Below, one piece after another: positions 36,895 to 44,933 of a stretch of DNA of 64,000 bases. How positions within the stretch are numbered: the first letter of the stretch is position 1; every line of letters begins with the position of its first letter. Source of the stretch: Solwaraspora sp. WMMA2065 (GTDB taxonomy: Bacteria > Actinomycetota > Actinomycetes > Mycobacteriales > Micromonosporaceae); contig NZ_CP128361.1 in assembly GCF_030345075.1 (NCBI RefSeq), positions 5,332,001 through 5,396,000 of the forward strand, in the 5' to 3' direction. A program made the position numbers and the translations under genes. Below the pieces are notes generated by a model that was given only the letters and a program-made list of their open reading frames with translations, did not search any database and was not told the origin of the DNA.

Positions 36895-37278
36895 ATAATA
36901 GACGCCTTCGAACAACAAGCCGAAGCGATCAAGGCCAATCCGGCTGCCTATCGCAAGGAGAAACGGATCATCTGTGACCGCTGCCAGCCGCACCGCACGA
37001 TCGCCGTGGTGTATGTCGGTGTGGACGGACGCCGGTGCCTATGGACGCCGGCTGGTCGCGGCCCGGTAAATCGTCCGGGGCAGAGCAGCGATGGTCCAGT
37101 CACTCCGGAACGCATACCTGCGCGAGCTGTTCCACTGCCCCGTGAGCTAGGGGATCTCGTCCAGTCTGCCGTAGCGACATGCCGACGGTGTCGAGCAGGG
37201 CTCCTCCTCATGCCCCAGATGGGTCGTATCCTCGCTGTCCCGCTGGGCGCGCCGACGTGGGCGCGGGTGACAGAATAG
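36895..37278 (+). pseudogene. Zinc-ribbon-like reading frame lacking an upstream start codon
   Basis: The open frame after a TGA at 36892 reads DAFEQQAEAIKANPAAYRKE, then KRIICDRCQPHRTIAVVYVG, and later VATCRRCRAGLLLMPQMGRI. The paired CxxC motifs (CDRC and CRRC) suggest a small zinc ribbon. The only ordinary starts (GTG at 37003/37006) fall after the first CxxC. A nearby ATG at 36879 gives MDEAFE and stops, which resembles the same start with a frameshift. It is therefore probably a damaged gene, or one with a non-standard start. Confidence 0.5.
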
Positions 37279-37392
37279 CCGCCGCCATATGGGATTTTTG
37301 GAGCAGAACTTCATTGCCTGACCGGGATCGGCGAATCTGGCTCGCGCGCCTTGGCCGCCGCGAGACTTGGCCCCGAAGGGGGTTACCTCGCC

Positions 37393-37605
37393 GTGTCCGC
37401 GCTCGAATCGTATCTTTCCGCTGGGCCCTGGGTACTGGTCATTGTCGCCTTGACCTTCGTCGTGCCCCGCCTCGTAGTCGCGTTGGTCGCCCTGTTCAGG
37501 GTGGACGCGGACAAGCTGCCGGCCGTGCTTCGGGCTCTGGCCGAACTCTTTCGCATCTGGCGCCGAGGGGGTCAGCAACGGCGAGATGAAGACCTGCCCG
37601 GGTAG
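37393..37605 (+). CDS. Small single-pass membrane protein
   Basis: 70 aa from the GTG at 37393 (a TTG at 37351 would add 14). One membrane helix, GPWVLVIVALTFVVPRLVVA, is followed by a basic tail (LAELFRIWRRGGQQRR). No family is recognised. It lies between the zinc-ribbon frame and the phosphotransferase gene. Confidence 0.5.
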   Translation: MSALESYLSAGPWVLVIVALTFVVPRLVVALVALFRVDADKLPAVLRALAELFRIWRRGGQQRRDEDLPG

Positions 37606-37785
37606 GATCGACTTCGACGTGGGTCTGGTCTTGGGGTGCGGTCCGACCACGGCCACAGGCGGGCGCGCTTCATGGAATCTCATTGAGGGAGTGCTCCTAC
37701 GAGCACCGCTGGCTGCCCTCGGTACCCCTGAGCTGCGGCTGCGCCTTCCCGGGGCTGTCCGGCGCAGTCGGTAGCGTACGTCCCT

Positions 37786-38838
37786 GTGACAGCTTCCGTG
37801 CTTGCCGAGGTCGCCGCTCTCGACCTGGCTGCCCAGGACCTGCCGTTACTGGCCGACATGTACCGGCTCGGCGAGGTCGAGGAGGTTCGATATCTGCCCG
37901 ACGGGTTGATGAACCGCAACTGGCAGCTGCGGACAGCCGGTGGCGAGTTTGCGCTGAAGCTGCTGTTGGACGCGCCCGTGTCGACCGTGCGACGCAATCT
38001 GAGCGTCGCTGCGGCGCTCGCCGCAGCCGGGGTACCGGCATGTCCGCCGGTGCTGACCCTCGGCGGCGATGTCGTCGCCGAGATGGATGACCGCGCTTAC
38101 AGTCTGTTCGGCTGGCTGGAGGGCGAGCACATTGCGGGTACCGGATTGTCGGCCGGTCAAGCACATCACCTTGGCGGTGTGGTTGGCAGGCTGCACCGCG
38201 AGCTCAACGATCCGGGCCTGCGGAGGTGGCTACCGGCTGCCGGTGCCGTCACCGCCACGGTGGCAGCGCCCGGTGAGGCGGTGGCCGAGGCTGACCGATA
38301 TCTACGCGCCATCGGCGCGTTCGCTTCGGCGGCACCGTTCGACGTCCAGACGGTCGAGTTGCTGCGGCGGCGCAAGGCGCTCATCGCCGAGTATGGGCAT
38401 CTGCGCCCGGCCACCGATCAACCGGCTGGCCCTGCCGGATACACCCATGGTGATCTTCAGCATCGCAACATCATCTGGCGTGACGGGGTGGTGGCCGGAG
38501 TGATCGACTGGGATCGGATCAGGGTTCGCCCGTTCGGCGAGGAGATCGCCCGGACCGCCACGCTGCAGTTTGGCGGTGAGGCGGGCGAGTTGGATCTGGA
38601 GCTGGTGGCCGCGTTCGTCGCCGGGTACCGTGCCGTGGTCGCGATCAGCGATGCCGAACTGGCCGACGCGGTGGACCGCCTATGGTGGAAGCGGGCCTCG
38701 GACTTCTGGCAGCTGGTCTTCCACTACGACCGAGGCGACCACTCCTGTGACCACCTGTTCTTCTCCGGTGAGACGTTCCTGCACTGGTGGACGGCAAACC
38801 GGGTTCAGGTTCGCGACGCCTTCGCGGCGCGACCCTGA
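37786..38838 (+). CDS. Aminoglycoside phosphotransferase-family (APH-like) kinase
   Basis: 350 aa from the GTG at 37786. The APH fold shows LPDGLMNRNWQLRTAGGEFA and ALKLLLDAP (ATP-binding lysine), SLFGWLEGEHI (hinge), YTHGDLQHRNIIWRDG (catalytic Asp and Asn) and VAGVIDWDRIRVRPFGEEIA (metal-binding Asp). The family phosphorylates aminoglycosides, choline, homoserine or other small alcohols. There is no resistance-gene context, so the substrate is open. Confidence 0.85.
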   Translation: MTASVLAEVAALDLAAQDLPLLADMYRLGEVEEVRYLPDGLMNRNWQLRTAGGEFALKLLLDAPVSTVRRNLSVAAALAAAGVPACPPVLTLGGDVVAEMDDRAYSLFGWLEGEHIAGTGLSAGQAHHLGGVVGRLHRELNDPGLRRWLPAAGAVTATVAAPGEAVAEADRYLRAIGAFASAAPFDVQTVELLRRRKALIAEYGHLRPATDQPAGPAGYTHGDLQHRNIIWRDGVVAGVIDWDRIRVRPFGEEIARTATLQFGGEAGELDLELVAAFVAGYRAVVAISDAELADAVDRLWWKRASDFWQLVFHYDRGDHSCDHLFFSGETFLHWWTANRVQVRDAFAARP

Positions 38839-38918
38839 ACTCTCGCTACTCGCAGGGCGATGTGCTCGATCATCCGGAGCGGGACTGGAGGGCCGCTCCG
38901 GGTCCGCGCTGGACGATG

Positions 38919-39130
38919 CTAGAAATGGATCATGGATCGGATGCCTTGGCGTGCGTCGGCGTCGGCCATCGCCTCGTTCACGTCGTGCAGTGGCCTGCTG
39001 CTGGTGATGATCTCCTCGCTGCGCAGGGTGCCCCGTATCGCCAGATCGGCGTAGCGCGGGATGTCGAAGCGGGTGCGCACCGATCCCATCACGGTGCCGG
39101 TGATCCCGCGACCGTGCCGCAACAGGGCCG
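38919..39130 (-). pseudogene. C-terminal remnant of a zinc-dependent alcohol dehydrogenase
   Basis: The frame RGITGTVMGSVRTRFDIPRY, then RPLHDVNEAMADADARQGIR, matches the last ~60 residues of class III-type Zn alcohol dehydrogenases. The catalytic and Rossmann domains are missing; upstream lies an unrelated DUF6907 gene. It is a fragment, not a gene. Confidence 0.7.
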
Positions 39131-39163
39131 CTGGCAGGCGAAGGATTCGATCCGTACGGCTCC

Positions 39164-39532
39164 TCACCACGACCACCCACTTTCGGCCTCGGTCGTGAGC
39201 AGCCGCAGCGCGGACAACAACGGCGACGCGTTCCGGACGGTCATCGCGATGCTGCGGTCACCGTCCTGGATGTGGAGATAGGTCTCGCACGGCCATGGCG
39301 CGACAGCCTGCGTCAGATACGCCTCACCGGCCTGCGGCGCGAGGGCTATCGCTGTGGTCAGATCGAGACGGACCGGTGCCGACCGGTGCTGCCCTGCGGT
39401 AGCGGGACGGTAGCTGTTGCCGGACAGCGCAGCCGCGTCAGCTGTGCATCGGGCGCGGTCACACCAGGCGGGATGCCGCTGGTCAGGACTGGTTTCGGTA
39501 GATCCAAAATTCTTCTGGCTTCTTACGCTCAC
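39164..39532 (-). CDS. DUF6907 domain protein
   Basis: 122 aa from a GTG at 39532. It shows the pattern of this actinomycete family: an HPAWCDRARCTA zinc-like start, VRLDLTTAIALAPQAGEAYL, then PWPCETYLHIQDGDRSIAMT and LLSALRLLTTEAE. Such proteins sit in accessory regions and near XRE genes; no function is known. It is divergent from the membrane protein gene at 39621. Confidence 0.65.
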   Translation of the reverse strand: MSVRSQKNFGSTETSPDQRHPAWCDRARCTADAAALSGNSYRPATAGQHRSAPVRLDLTTAIALAPQAGEAYLTQAVAPWPCETYLHIQDGDRSIAMTVRNASPLLSALRLLTTEAESGWSW

Positions 39533-39620
39533 TGACTACCGTGAAGAGTCAATGCGCTCGCGGCTTGCAGCGAATGCGCGAACTTCTGCCCGACGACGTG
39601 GCCATAGGGGGGCGAAGCCA

Positions 39621-40103
39621 GTGAACGAATCTGACCTGACCTCAGCGTTCATCGAGGTCCGAGCGGCCGCCGCGCCGCCGCACCAGCTGACCCCACAAGC
39701 CCTGATCGCCGCCGGGCAGCGGGCACGCCGCCGCCGTCGGATCGCCGCGACGGCCGGCAGCGGACTGGCCGTGCTCGTGGTCGTGACGCTCGGCATCGGC
39801 ACGGTGAACGCGTTGTCGTCCGGTCGGCACGAGGCTCCGATCGAACCGGGCTACTCGTCGCCGACCGCCGTACCGGAGCAGCCGGCGACCGCCCCGCCGG
39901 TCCCGCCCTCCACTCCGGCACCGGACCGCCCGCCGACGTCGACCCCGTCTACCCCGCCTCGCTCGCCGGCCTCGGCCCCTCCTGACCCGGCGATCGATGT
40001 CTCTTCGTCGGCGGACCCGGCACTGCCGGTGGAAGTGGAGCCGGGTGTCTCGTCAACGGCGGAGGAGCCACTGGCCGACCCGCCGAGCGCGTTGCCTCGC
40101 TGA
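39621..40103 (+). CDS. Single-pass membrane protein with Pro/Ser/Thr-rich outer tail
   Basis: 160 aa from the GTG at 39621, which has AGGGGGGC upstream. The N-terminal cytoplasmic part (SDLTSAFIEVRAAAAPPHQL, then QRARRRRRIAATA) precedes one membrane helix (GLAVLVVVTLGIGTVNAL). The outer part is low-complexity Pro, Ser, Thr, Ala. This layout is typical of proteins encoded after ECF sigma factors in actinomycetes, acting as anti-sigma or wall-spanning proteins, but no sigma gene precedes it here. Confidence 0.6.
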   Translation: MNESDLTSAFIEVRAAAAPPHQLTPQALIAAGQRARRRRRIAATAGSGLAVLVVVTLGIGTVNALSSGRHEAPIEPGYSSPTAVPEQPATAPPVPPSTPAPDRPPTSTPSTPPRSPASAPPDPAIDVSSSADPALPVEVEPGVSSTAEEPLADPPSALPR

Positions 40104-40162
40104 CCCTGCGGACAACTCCGCCGACGCTGAGGCCAACAACCGAAACGAAGAGCGCGAAGCCG

Positions 40163-40225
40163 TGATCCACAGCGTCTCTTCGACTCGACACGCCGGGGCC
40201 TGATCAGCTGGAGTGCTGTGGATCA
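40163..40225. repeat. 11-bp inverted repeat flanking a 41-bp spacer
   Basis: TGATCCACAGC (40163-40173) and GCTGTGGATCA (40215-40225) are perfect inverted arms. They lie after the membrane protein gene. The loop is too long for a normal terminator, so it may be a recombination or protein-binding site. Confidence 0.6.
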
Positions 40226-40381
40226 TGGTGCGCGCCGCTGGCTGTCGGAGCGTCGTAGGCGGGCTAAGTGGGCGAGGTGCCGCTGCGGCGTGCTCGTGGT
40301 TGACCCGCATGGCGCAGGTCCAACTCGGCAGCTATAGCTGGCCGATGTCAGCACATGGCCGACCACGTACGTCGGGAACCG

Positions 40382-40573
40382 CTAAAGCGCTTCTTCTTGA
40401 AACGGCCGGTTCTGTTTGATCCAGGCGACGACCTCTTCGCGTGCCCAGATCCGGCCGACGGTGAGCGTATCGAGCGGCTTCGGGAAGTCTGGCCGGTTGA
40501 CGATGGTCTGGGTGCGCTGACGGCTGATGCCACCCATGAGCGCCTGAATCTCGCCCAAAGCCACCAGTCTCAT
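40382..40573 (-). CDS. AlpA/excisionase-type helix-turn-helix protein
   Basis: 63 aa. It has the MerR-like/excisionase winged helix pattern: LGEIQALMGGISRQRTQTIV, NRPDFPKPLDTL, GRIWAREEVVAWIKQNR. Such small proteins bind DNA as regulators or recombination directionality factors of mobile elements. An inverted repeat (AGCAAC / GTTGCT) lies just upstream. No integrase is visible in the window. Confidence 0.75.
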   Translation of the reverse strand: MRLVALGEIQALMGGISRQRTQTIVNRPDFPKPLDTLTVGRIWAREEVVAWIKQNRPFQEEAL

Positions 40574-40608
40574 GCCGCGAACGCTACGCTGTCAAGCTTA
40601 GCAATGGC

Positions 40609-40628
40609 AGCAACTTGTACCCGTTGCT
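40609..40628. promoter_or_regulatory. Inverted repeat upstream of the HTH gene
   Basis: AGCAAC (40609-40614) and GTTGCT (40623-40628) are perfect arms with an 8-bp spacer, between the HTH gene and the divergent small gene at 40669. Candidate autoregulatory operator. Confidence 0.4.
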
Positions 40629-40668
40629 ATCGTTGACATGTTTGATGATCGTGGGCCACTCTTGAGGC

Positions 40669-40899
40669 ATGACGCCGATGGATCAGGATCGCTGGATCGA
40701 GTCGGGTCCGAACGCCCAGGACGCCGATGTCACCCGAGAGTGCGAAGTCGATGAAGCGGCCGAGGTGGGTCTCACGCTGCGGTGGAGTTTCGAGGACCTG
40801 AAGGCCGAGCACGGTGAGGCCGGCGCCCGACGGATCCTCGCTGAGGTCCTTGCCCGGTGGCAGGCCAACGGCGGAGAGCCGGTGGCGTTCGACGACTGA
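40669..40899 (+). CDS. Small acidic hypothetical protein
   Basis: 76 aa, acidic and helical (LRWSFEDLKAEHGEAGARRI, LAEVLARWQANGGEPVAF). No family is recognised. It is the first of a run of four small plus-strand genes divergent from the HTH gene. Confidence 0.6.
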   Translation: MTPMDQDRWIESGPNAQDADVTRECEVDEAAEVGLTLRWSFEDLKAEHGEAGARRILAEVLARWQANGGEPVAFDD

Positions 40900-40948
40900 C
40901 GACGCGTGACCGATCGGAAACGTCTTCCCTTGTGAGAGGAATCCATCG

Positions 40949-41086
40949 ATGTGGGATGTCGGGGCGCTGTTCAGTGCGGCGTTGCTGGGCTTCTGCGCCG
41001 GGCTGTGGTCGTTCAAGGTCAAGTCGCGGTGGTGTCCGGACTGTGGGCGTACGACGTATCCGTTGGCGGATCGGCGTGGCGGGTAG
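40949..41086 (+). CDS. 45-residue membrane peptide with a CxxC motif
   Basis: Starts MWDVGALFSAALLGFCAGLW (one hydrophobic helix), then SFKVKSRWCPDCGRTTYPLA. The CPDCG motif suggests a metal or redox site on a membrane-anchored peptide. AGAGGA lies eight bases before the ATG. The next gene's GTG overlaps its 3' end by 11 bp, supporting translation. Confidence 0.65.
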   Translation: MWDVGALFSAALLGFCAGLWSFKVKSRWCPDCGRTTYPLADRRGG

Positions 41087-41339
41087 TCGGCTGCTCCGTA
41101 CGCCCGAGCCGAGGCCGGGTGACGTCCTGGTGGTCGGTGGTGAGGCCAGCGTGCAGTTCGCTGGTGAGCGCAGGCTGAGGTTCCGGGTCATCTCGGTGGA
41201 CCCCAAGCCGACGTACGAGGGCTGGCTCTGGGTCACGGGTTACGTGATCGACAAATCCGGCGATGCCGCCGAGCGGCGGGAGATATTCGTGCAACGCCAG
41301 GGACTTTTTCGACTGCCCCGGCGCGGAGAACAACCTTGA
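41076..41339 (+). CDS. Small hypothetical protein, beta-rich
   Basis: 87 aa from a GTG at 41076 that overlaps the previous gene by 11 bp. It reads PEPRPGDVLVVGGEASVQFA, ERRLRFRVISVDPKPTYEGW and LWVTGYVIDKSGDAAERREI, which looks like a small beta-barrel protein. No family is recognised. Confidence 0.6.
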   Translation: MAGSRLLRTPEPRPGDVLVVGGEASVQFAGERRLRFRVISVDPKPTYEGWLWVTGYVIDKSGDAAERREIFVQRQGLFRLPRRGEQP

Positions 41340-41364
41340 AGTGGAGAGACTTGAAGTGGAGAGA
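41335..41364. repeat. 15-bp tandem duplication carrying a ribosome-binding site
   Basis: CTTGAAGTGGAGAGA occurs at 41335-41349 and 41350-41364. Each copy contains GGAGAGA, so the SD of the next gene is doubled. Confidence 0.9.
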
Positions 41365-41367
41365 GCA

Positions 41368-41607
41368 GTGATTGTCGAGATGTTTCGTGAGCTGGTGGTG
41401 CGGTGGCGGGAGCGGCGGGACGGGCGGTCGGCTGCGTCGAAGCGGCTGGCCAGGCTGGCCCGGGAGCGTGCGGCGGCCCGGGAGCGGCGGTTGGACGGCA
41501 ACCGTGGGCATCGGTGGTCGTCGGAGCCGACGATGCTCACGCCGACGCTGCGTCCGCTGATGACCTACGGTCAGCTGCTCGGCTACCGCGTACCGGCAGG
41601 GTCGTGA
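41368..41607 (+). CDS. Small Arg-rich hypothetical protein
   Basis: 79 aa from the GTG at 41368 (GGAGAGAG upstream); an ATG at 41380 is also possible. It is very basic (VVRWRERRDGRSAASKRLAR, LARERAAARERRLDGNRGHR) with a conserved-looking end (PTLRPLMTYGQLLGYRVP). It is the last gene of the small-gene run, followed by a strong terminator. Confidence 0.6.
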   Translation: MIVEMFRELVVRWRERRDGRSAASKRLARLARERAAARERRLDGNRGHRWSSEPTMLTPTLRPLMTYGQLLGYRVPAGS

Positions 41608-41658
41608 CCTGACCCGGCAGCCGAGTCAGATGCTGAACTACAGACGAAGAGTTGCGCG

Positions 41659-41702
41659 AACGCCGCTGGCCGGTCCCCTCAGAGGGACCGGCCAACGGCG
41701 TT
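41659..41702. terminator. Strong bidirectional terminator
   Basis: TGGCCGGTCCC (41667-41677) pairs with GGGACCGGCCA (41684-41694), extended by AACGCCG / CGGCGTT outside one mismatch; TTGT follows. It separates the small-gene run from the convergent tRNA-Ser. Confidence 0.9.
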
Positions 41703-41718
41703 GTGGCTGCTCAGTGAG

Positions 41719-41803
41719 CGGAGGATACGAGATTCGAACTCGTGAGGGTGTGAACCCAACACGCTTTCCAAGCGTGCGCCCTAGGCCTCTAGGCGAATCC
41801 TCC
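41719..41803 (-). tRNA. tRNA-Ser (anticodon GGA)
   Basis: On the minus strand the acceptor GGAGGAT (41803-41797) pairs with ATCCTCC (41726-41720). The anticodon loop is TTGGAAA with GGA (plus-strand TCC at 41767-41769). There is a long serine variable arm, and the T-arm is ACGAG-TTCGAAT-CTCGT. No CCA is encoded. Confidence 0.95.
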
Positions 41804-41884
41804 GCACGACACGATACAGGCTGCGGACGTGGCGGTCAGCACGGGCCGGGGTCGCCGACGGCCGCCCACCGCCCGGGGTACAGT

Positions 41885-41983
41885 GGGGCCAACCCCTCGT
41901 GCGGCGTGCATCTCGTGAACCTCCCCAGGGCCGGAAGGCAGCAAGGATAAGCGAGCTCTGGCGGGTGCACGGGGGGCCCTTTC
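41885..41983 (+). ncRNA. ffs: Small signal recognition particle RNA (4.5S type)
   Basis: The conserved core CCGGAAGGCAGCAAGGATAAGC (domain IV with the GGAA tetraloop) lies at 41931-41952. The ends GGGGCC-AA-CCCCTCGTGC and GCACGGGGGGCCC can close a long helix. Position directly before dnaX is normal for actinobacteria. The ends are set from pairing and may be off by a few bases. Confidence 0.9.
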
Positions 41984-42091
41984 GTCTCCGGGGCCGGCCG
42001 GGGGACCTGCCCCGGGGTGGCGGTCGCCGGCCCGCCCGCGCAGAATGGCTCCCGGCGTGGAACCCTGCCTGGTCGGAAGGAGGCGGTGAGG

Positions 42092-44476
42092 GTGGCACTG
42101 GCGCTCTACCGCAAGTACCGGCCGAGGACGTTCGCCGAGGTCATCGGCCAGGAGCACGTCACCGAGCCGTTGTCGCAGGCGTTGCGGACCGGGCGACTCA
42201 ACCACGCGTACCTCTTCTCCGGGCCGCGCGGTTGCGGCAAGACCTCCAGCGCCCGAATCCTGGCCCGCTCGCTCAACTGCGAGCAGGGACCGACGCCGGA
42301 GCCGTGCGGCAAGTGCGACTCCTGCCGCGCCCTGGCTGCCGACGGCAGCGGCTCGATCGACGTCATCGAGATCGACGCGGCCAGCCACGGCGGCGTCGAC
42401 GACGCCCGTGAGCTGCGCGAACGCGCCTTCTTCGCGCCGGCCAGCAGCCGGTTCAAGATCTACGTCATCGACGAGGCGCACATGGTCTCGTCGGCCGGCT
42501 TCAACGCGCTGCTCAAGCTGGTCGAGGAGCCGCCGGACTATGTCAAGTTCATCTTCGCCACCACCGAGCCGGAGAAGGTCCTCGGCACGATCAAGTCGCG
42601 GACCCACCACTACCCGTTCCGGCTGATCCCGCCGGGGGTGCTGCGGCCGTACCTGGAGCAGCTCTGCTCCGCCGAGGGTGTCAAGGTCGACCCGGCGGTC
42701 TTCCCGCTGGTGGTGCGGGCCGGCGGCGGCAGCGCCCGGGACAGCCTGTCGGTGCTCGACCAGTTGATCGCCGGTGCCGGCCCGGAGGGGGTCAGCTACC
42801 CACGGGCGGTGGCCCTGCTCGGCGTCACCGACAGCGCCCTGCTGGACGAGATGTGTGACGCCCTCGCCGCCGGTGACGGTGCCGCCGCCTACGCAACCGT
42901 CGACCGGGTCGCCGAGGCCGGGCACGACCCCCGCCGGTTCGCCTCCGACCTGTTGGAGCGGTTGCGGGACCTGATCGTGCTGCAGCAGGTGCCGGACGCG
43001 GTCAGCAAAGGGCTGATCGACGGGCCACCCGACCAGATCGACCGGATGACCGCCCAGGCCGAGCGGCTCGGCCCGGCGACGCTGTCGCGGTGCGCCGACA
43101 CGGTGCACAACGGCCTGGTGGAGATGCGCGGCACCACCGCGCCACGGCTGCTGCTGGAGCTGGTCTGCGCTCGGATGCTGCTGCCCGGGGCCGAGGAGTC
43201 GACGGGGGCGCTGCTGCAGCGGATGGAGCGGATGGAGCGTCGGCTGGCAGCCGGCGTACCGGTGGCTGCCGCTGCTGCTGCACCGGTGACCGTCGCTCCC
43301 GCCGCCGCGCCGACCGCCGGCACCGCCGTGGCACCGGCCGGACCGCCGGCCGCGACGCCCGCCGCTGCCGTGCCGGCTGCGCCGCCGGCGGTTGAGCGGC
43401 CACCGGCCGCCGCGCCGGCCGTACCGCCGGAAGCGGTGATGCCCGACCCGGCCGTCGCCGAGCCGCAGCCGGCCCCGGCCGCGCCGGGCGCCCTCGACGC
43501 GGCAACCGTCCGGCGGTCCTGGGACCAGATCCTCGCCATGGTCGGCAACCGGAGCAAGCGAGCCGCCGCGGTGGTCCGCGAGGCGACGGTACGCGACGTC
43601 GACGGCGACGTGCTGGTGCTGACCTTCCGGCACAGCGTGCACGCCACCATGCTGTCCGCCTCGCCGGACCTGCTGCTCGAAGCCGTCTACGAGACGCTCG
43701 GGGTCCGGTGGCAGATCCGCTGCGAGACCGCCGGTGCGGCGTCCGGTCCGGCCCGGGCCAGCGCCGCCCGGTCGGGCCCGGCGTCACCCGCCGCCGGTCC
43801 ACCTGCCAACGGTCCGGCCACCGCTGGCCCGCCGGCCGCCACCCGGTCGGCGGCGGCCAGCGCCGCCCGCGCGGCGGCTTCGGGCGGCGGGGCTGCCGGC
43901 CGGCCGGGTGCGAGTCGCCCGGGTGGTCGCCAGCCGGCCGGCGGCGGTGACGACTCCGACTGGCCCGAACCGGCCCGACCGGGCGGCGGCGACGCCCCGC
44001 CGGTGAACGACGGCCCGTCCGGTAGTGGCCCACCGCCGGGTGGCACCCGGCAGGCCGCTGACGGTGCCCGGCCGGGCGGTGGGGGCGCGTCCACCGGCCC
44101 TGGGTCGGAACAACGGTCGGCACCGACGCAACAGAACGGCCCGGCGCGGCAGAACGGCCCGGCGTCGCGGTCGGTCGGTCGGCCGGCGAGCGCCGCGGCC
44201 GGTCGGGGAGCGTCGTCGGCGGGGGGCGGTGCCTGGGCCGACGGGTCGTCCGCCGAGGAGCCGCCGTACGACCCGGACTACGACGGTCCGGTCCGGCCCG
44301 GTGCCGCGTCCGGTCCGCCGCGCGGCCCCGTCTATGAGGGCTTCGACCCGGGCGACGAGCCGCTGGACGAAGTGGTGGACGAGCAGACCGCCCGGCAGAG
44401 CAGCGAGGAACAGGCGATGCAGTTGCTGCGCCAGGCGCTCGGTGCGGAGAAGATCGGCGAGATCGATTCGCGGTGA
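42092..44476 (+). CDS. dnaX: DNA polymerase III gamma/tau subunit
   Basis: 794 aa from the GTG at 42092, eight bases after AAGGAGG. The clamp-loader ATPase is complete: LYRKYRPRTFAEVIGQEHVT, YLFSGPRGCGKTSSARILAR (Walker A), the four-Cys zinc module C-x8-C-x2-C-x2-C (CEQGPTPEPCGKCDSC), VYVIDEAHMVS-type Walker B, and the SRC-like motif as SRTHHYPF. Domain III and a long Ala/Pro/Gly-rich linker follow, then a region near 500-570 (VRRSWDQILAMVGNRSKRAA) like the tau helicase/polymerase-binding part. No frameshift signal for a separate gamma product was noticed. Confidence 0.95.
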   Translation: MALALYRKYRPRTFAEVIGQEHVTEPLSQALRTGRLNHAYLFSGPRGCGKTSSARILARSLNCEQGPTPEPCGKCDSCRALAADGSGSIDVIEIDAASHGGVDDARELRERAFFAPASSRFKIYVIDEAHMVSSAGFNALLKLVEEPPDYVKFIFATTEPEKVLGTIKSRTHHYPFRLIPPGVLRPYLEQLCSAEGVKVDPAVFPLVVRAGGGSARDSLSVLDQLIAGAGPEGVSYPRAVALLGVTDSALLDEMCDALAAGDGAAAYATVDRVAEAGHDPRRFASDLLERLRDLIVLQQVPDAVSKGLIDGPPDQIDRMTAQAERLGPATLSRCADTVHNGLVEMRGTTAPRLLLELVCARMLLPGAEESTGALLQRMERMERRLAAGVPVAAAAAAPVTVAPAAAPTAGTAVAPAGPPAATPAAAVPAAPPAVERPPAAAPAVPPEAVMPDPAVAEPQPAPAAPGALDAATVRRSWDQILAMVGNRSKRAAAVVREATVRDVDGDVLVLTFRHSVHATMLSASPDLLLEAVYETLGVRWQIRCETAGAASGPARASAARSGPASPAAGPPANGPATAGPPAATRSAAASAARAAASGGGAAGRPGASRPGGRQPAGGGDDSDWPEPARPGGGDAPPVNDGPSGSGPPPGGTRQAADGARPGGGGASTGPGSEQRSAPTQQNGPARQNGPASRSVGRPASAAAGRGASSAGGGAWADGSSAEEPPYDPDYDGPVRPGAASGPPRGPVYEGFDPGDEPLDEVVDEQTARQSSEEQAMQLLRQALGAEKIGEIDSR

Positions 44477-44590
44477 CTTGAGGCCGATTCGTGGCGACCA
44501 GGTGTGCGGCTTCCGTGCCGGGCGCTGCGGATCCGGCGGGACGGACTAGGCTGGCCACGGTCCGGCCACACTGATCGAAGGAGCGGTGCC

Positions 44591-44923
44591 GTGCGCCCCG
44601 GTGGACAGCCCAACATGCAGCAGATGCTGAAGCAGGCGCAGAAGATGCAGCAGCAGATGGCGACCGCCCAGGCTGAGCTGGCTGAGGCGGAGGTCACCGG
44701 TGTGGCCGGCGGAGGGCTGGTCACGGCGACCCTTTCCGGCGTCGGCGAGATCCGGTCAATCAAGATCGACCCCAGTGCGGTGGACCCGGCGGACGTGGAG
44801 ACGCTGGAGGATCTGGTGCTGGCCGCGGTCCGCAACGGCAACGACGAGGTCCGCAAGCTGACCGAGGAGAAGATGGGCCCGGTCACGGGCGGCCTCGGCG
44901 GTCTCGGACTACCCGGGTTCTGA
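44591..44923 (+). CDS. YbaB/EbfC nucleoid-associated protein
   Basis: 110 aa from the GTG at 44591 with AAGGAG eight bases upstream. [40 protein letters not shown] and [17 protein letters not shown] match YbaB/EbfC, a small dimeric DNA-binding protein. The dnaX-ybaB-recR order is conserved widely. The C-terminus is Gly-rich. Confidence 0.93.
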   Translation: MRPGGQPNMQQMLKQAQKMQQQMATAQAELAEAEVTGVAGGGLVTATLSGVGEIRSIKIDPSAVDPADVETLEDLVLAAVRNGNDEVRKLTEEKMGPVTGGLGGLGLPGF

Positions 44924-44933
44924 GCCGCCGCAG

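Noticed and set aside
41719-41803. tRNA-Ser(GGA) as the attachment site of the neighbouring accessory stretch
   Set aside because: I could not find a second copy of its 3' end in 35.9-41.6 kb, and no integrase gene is present.
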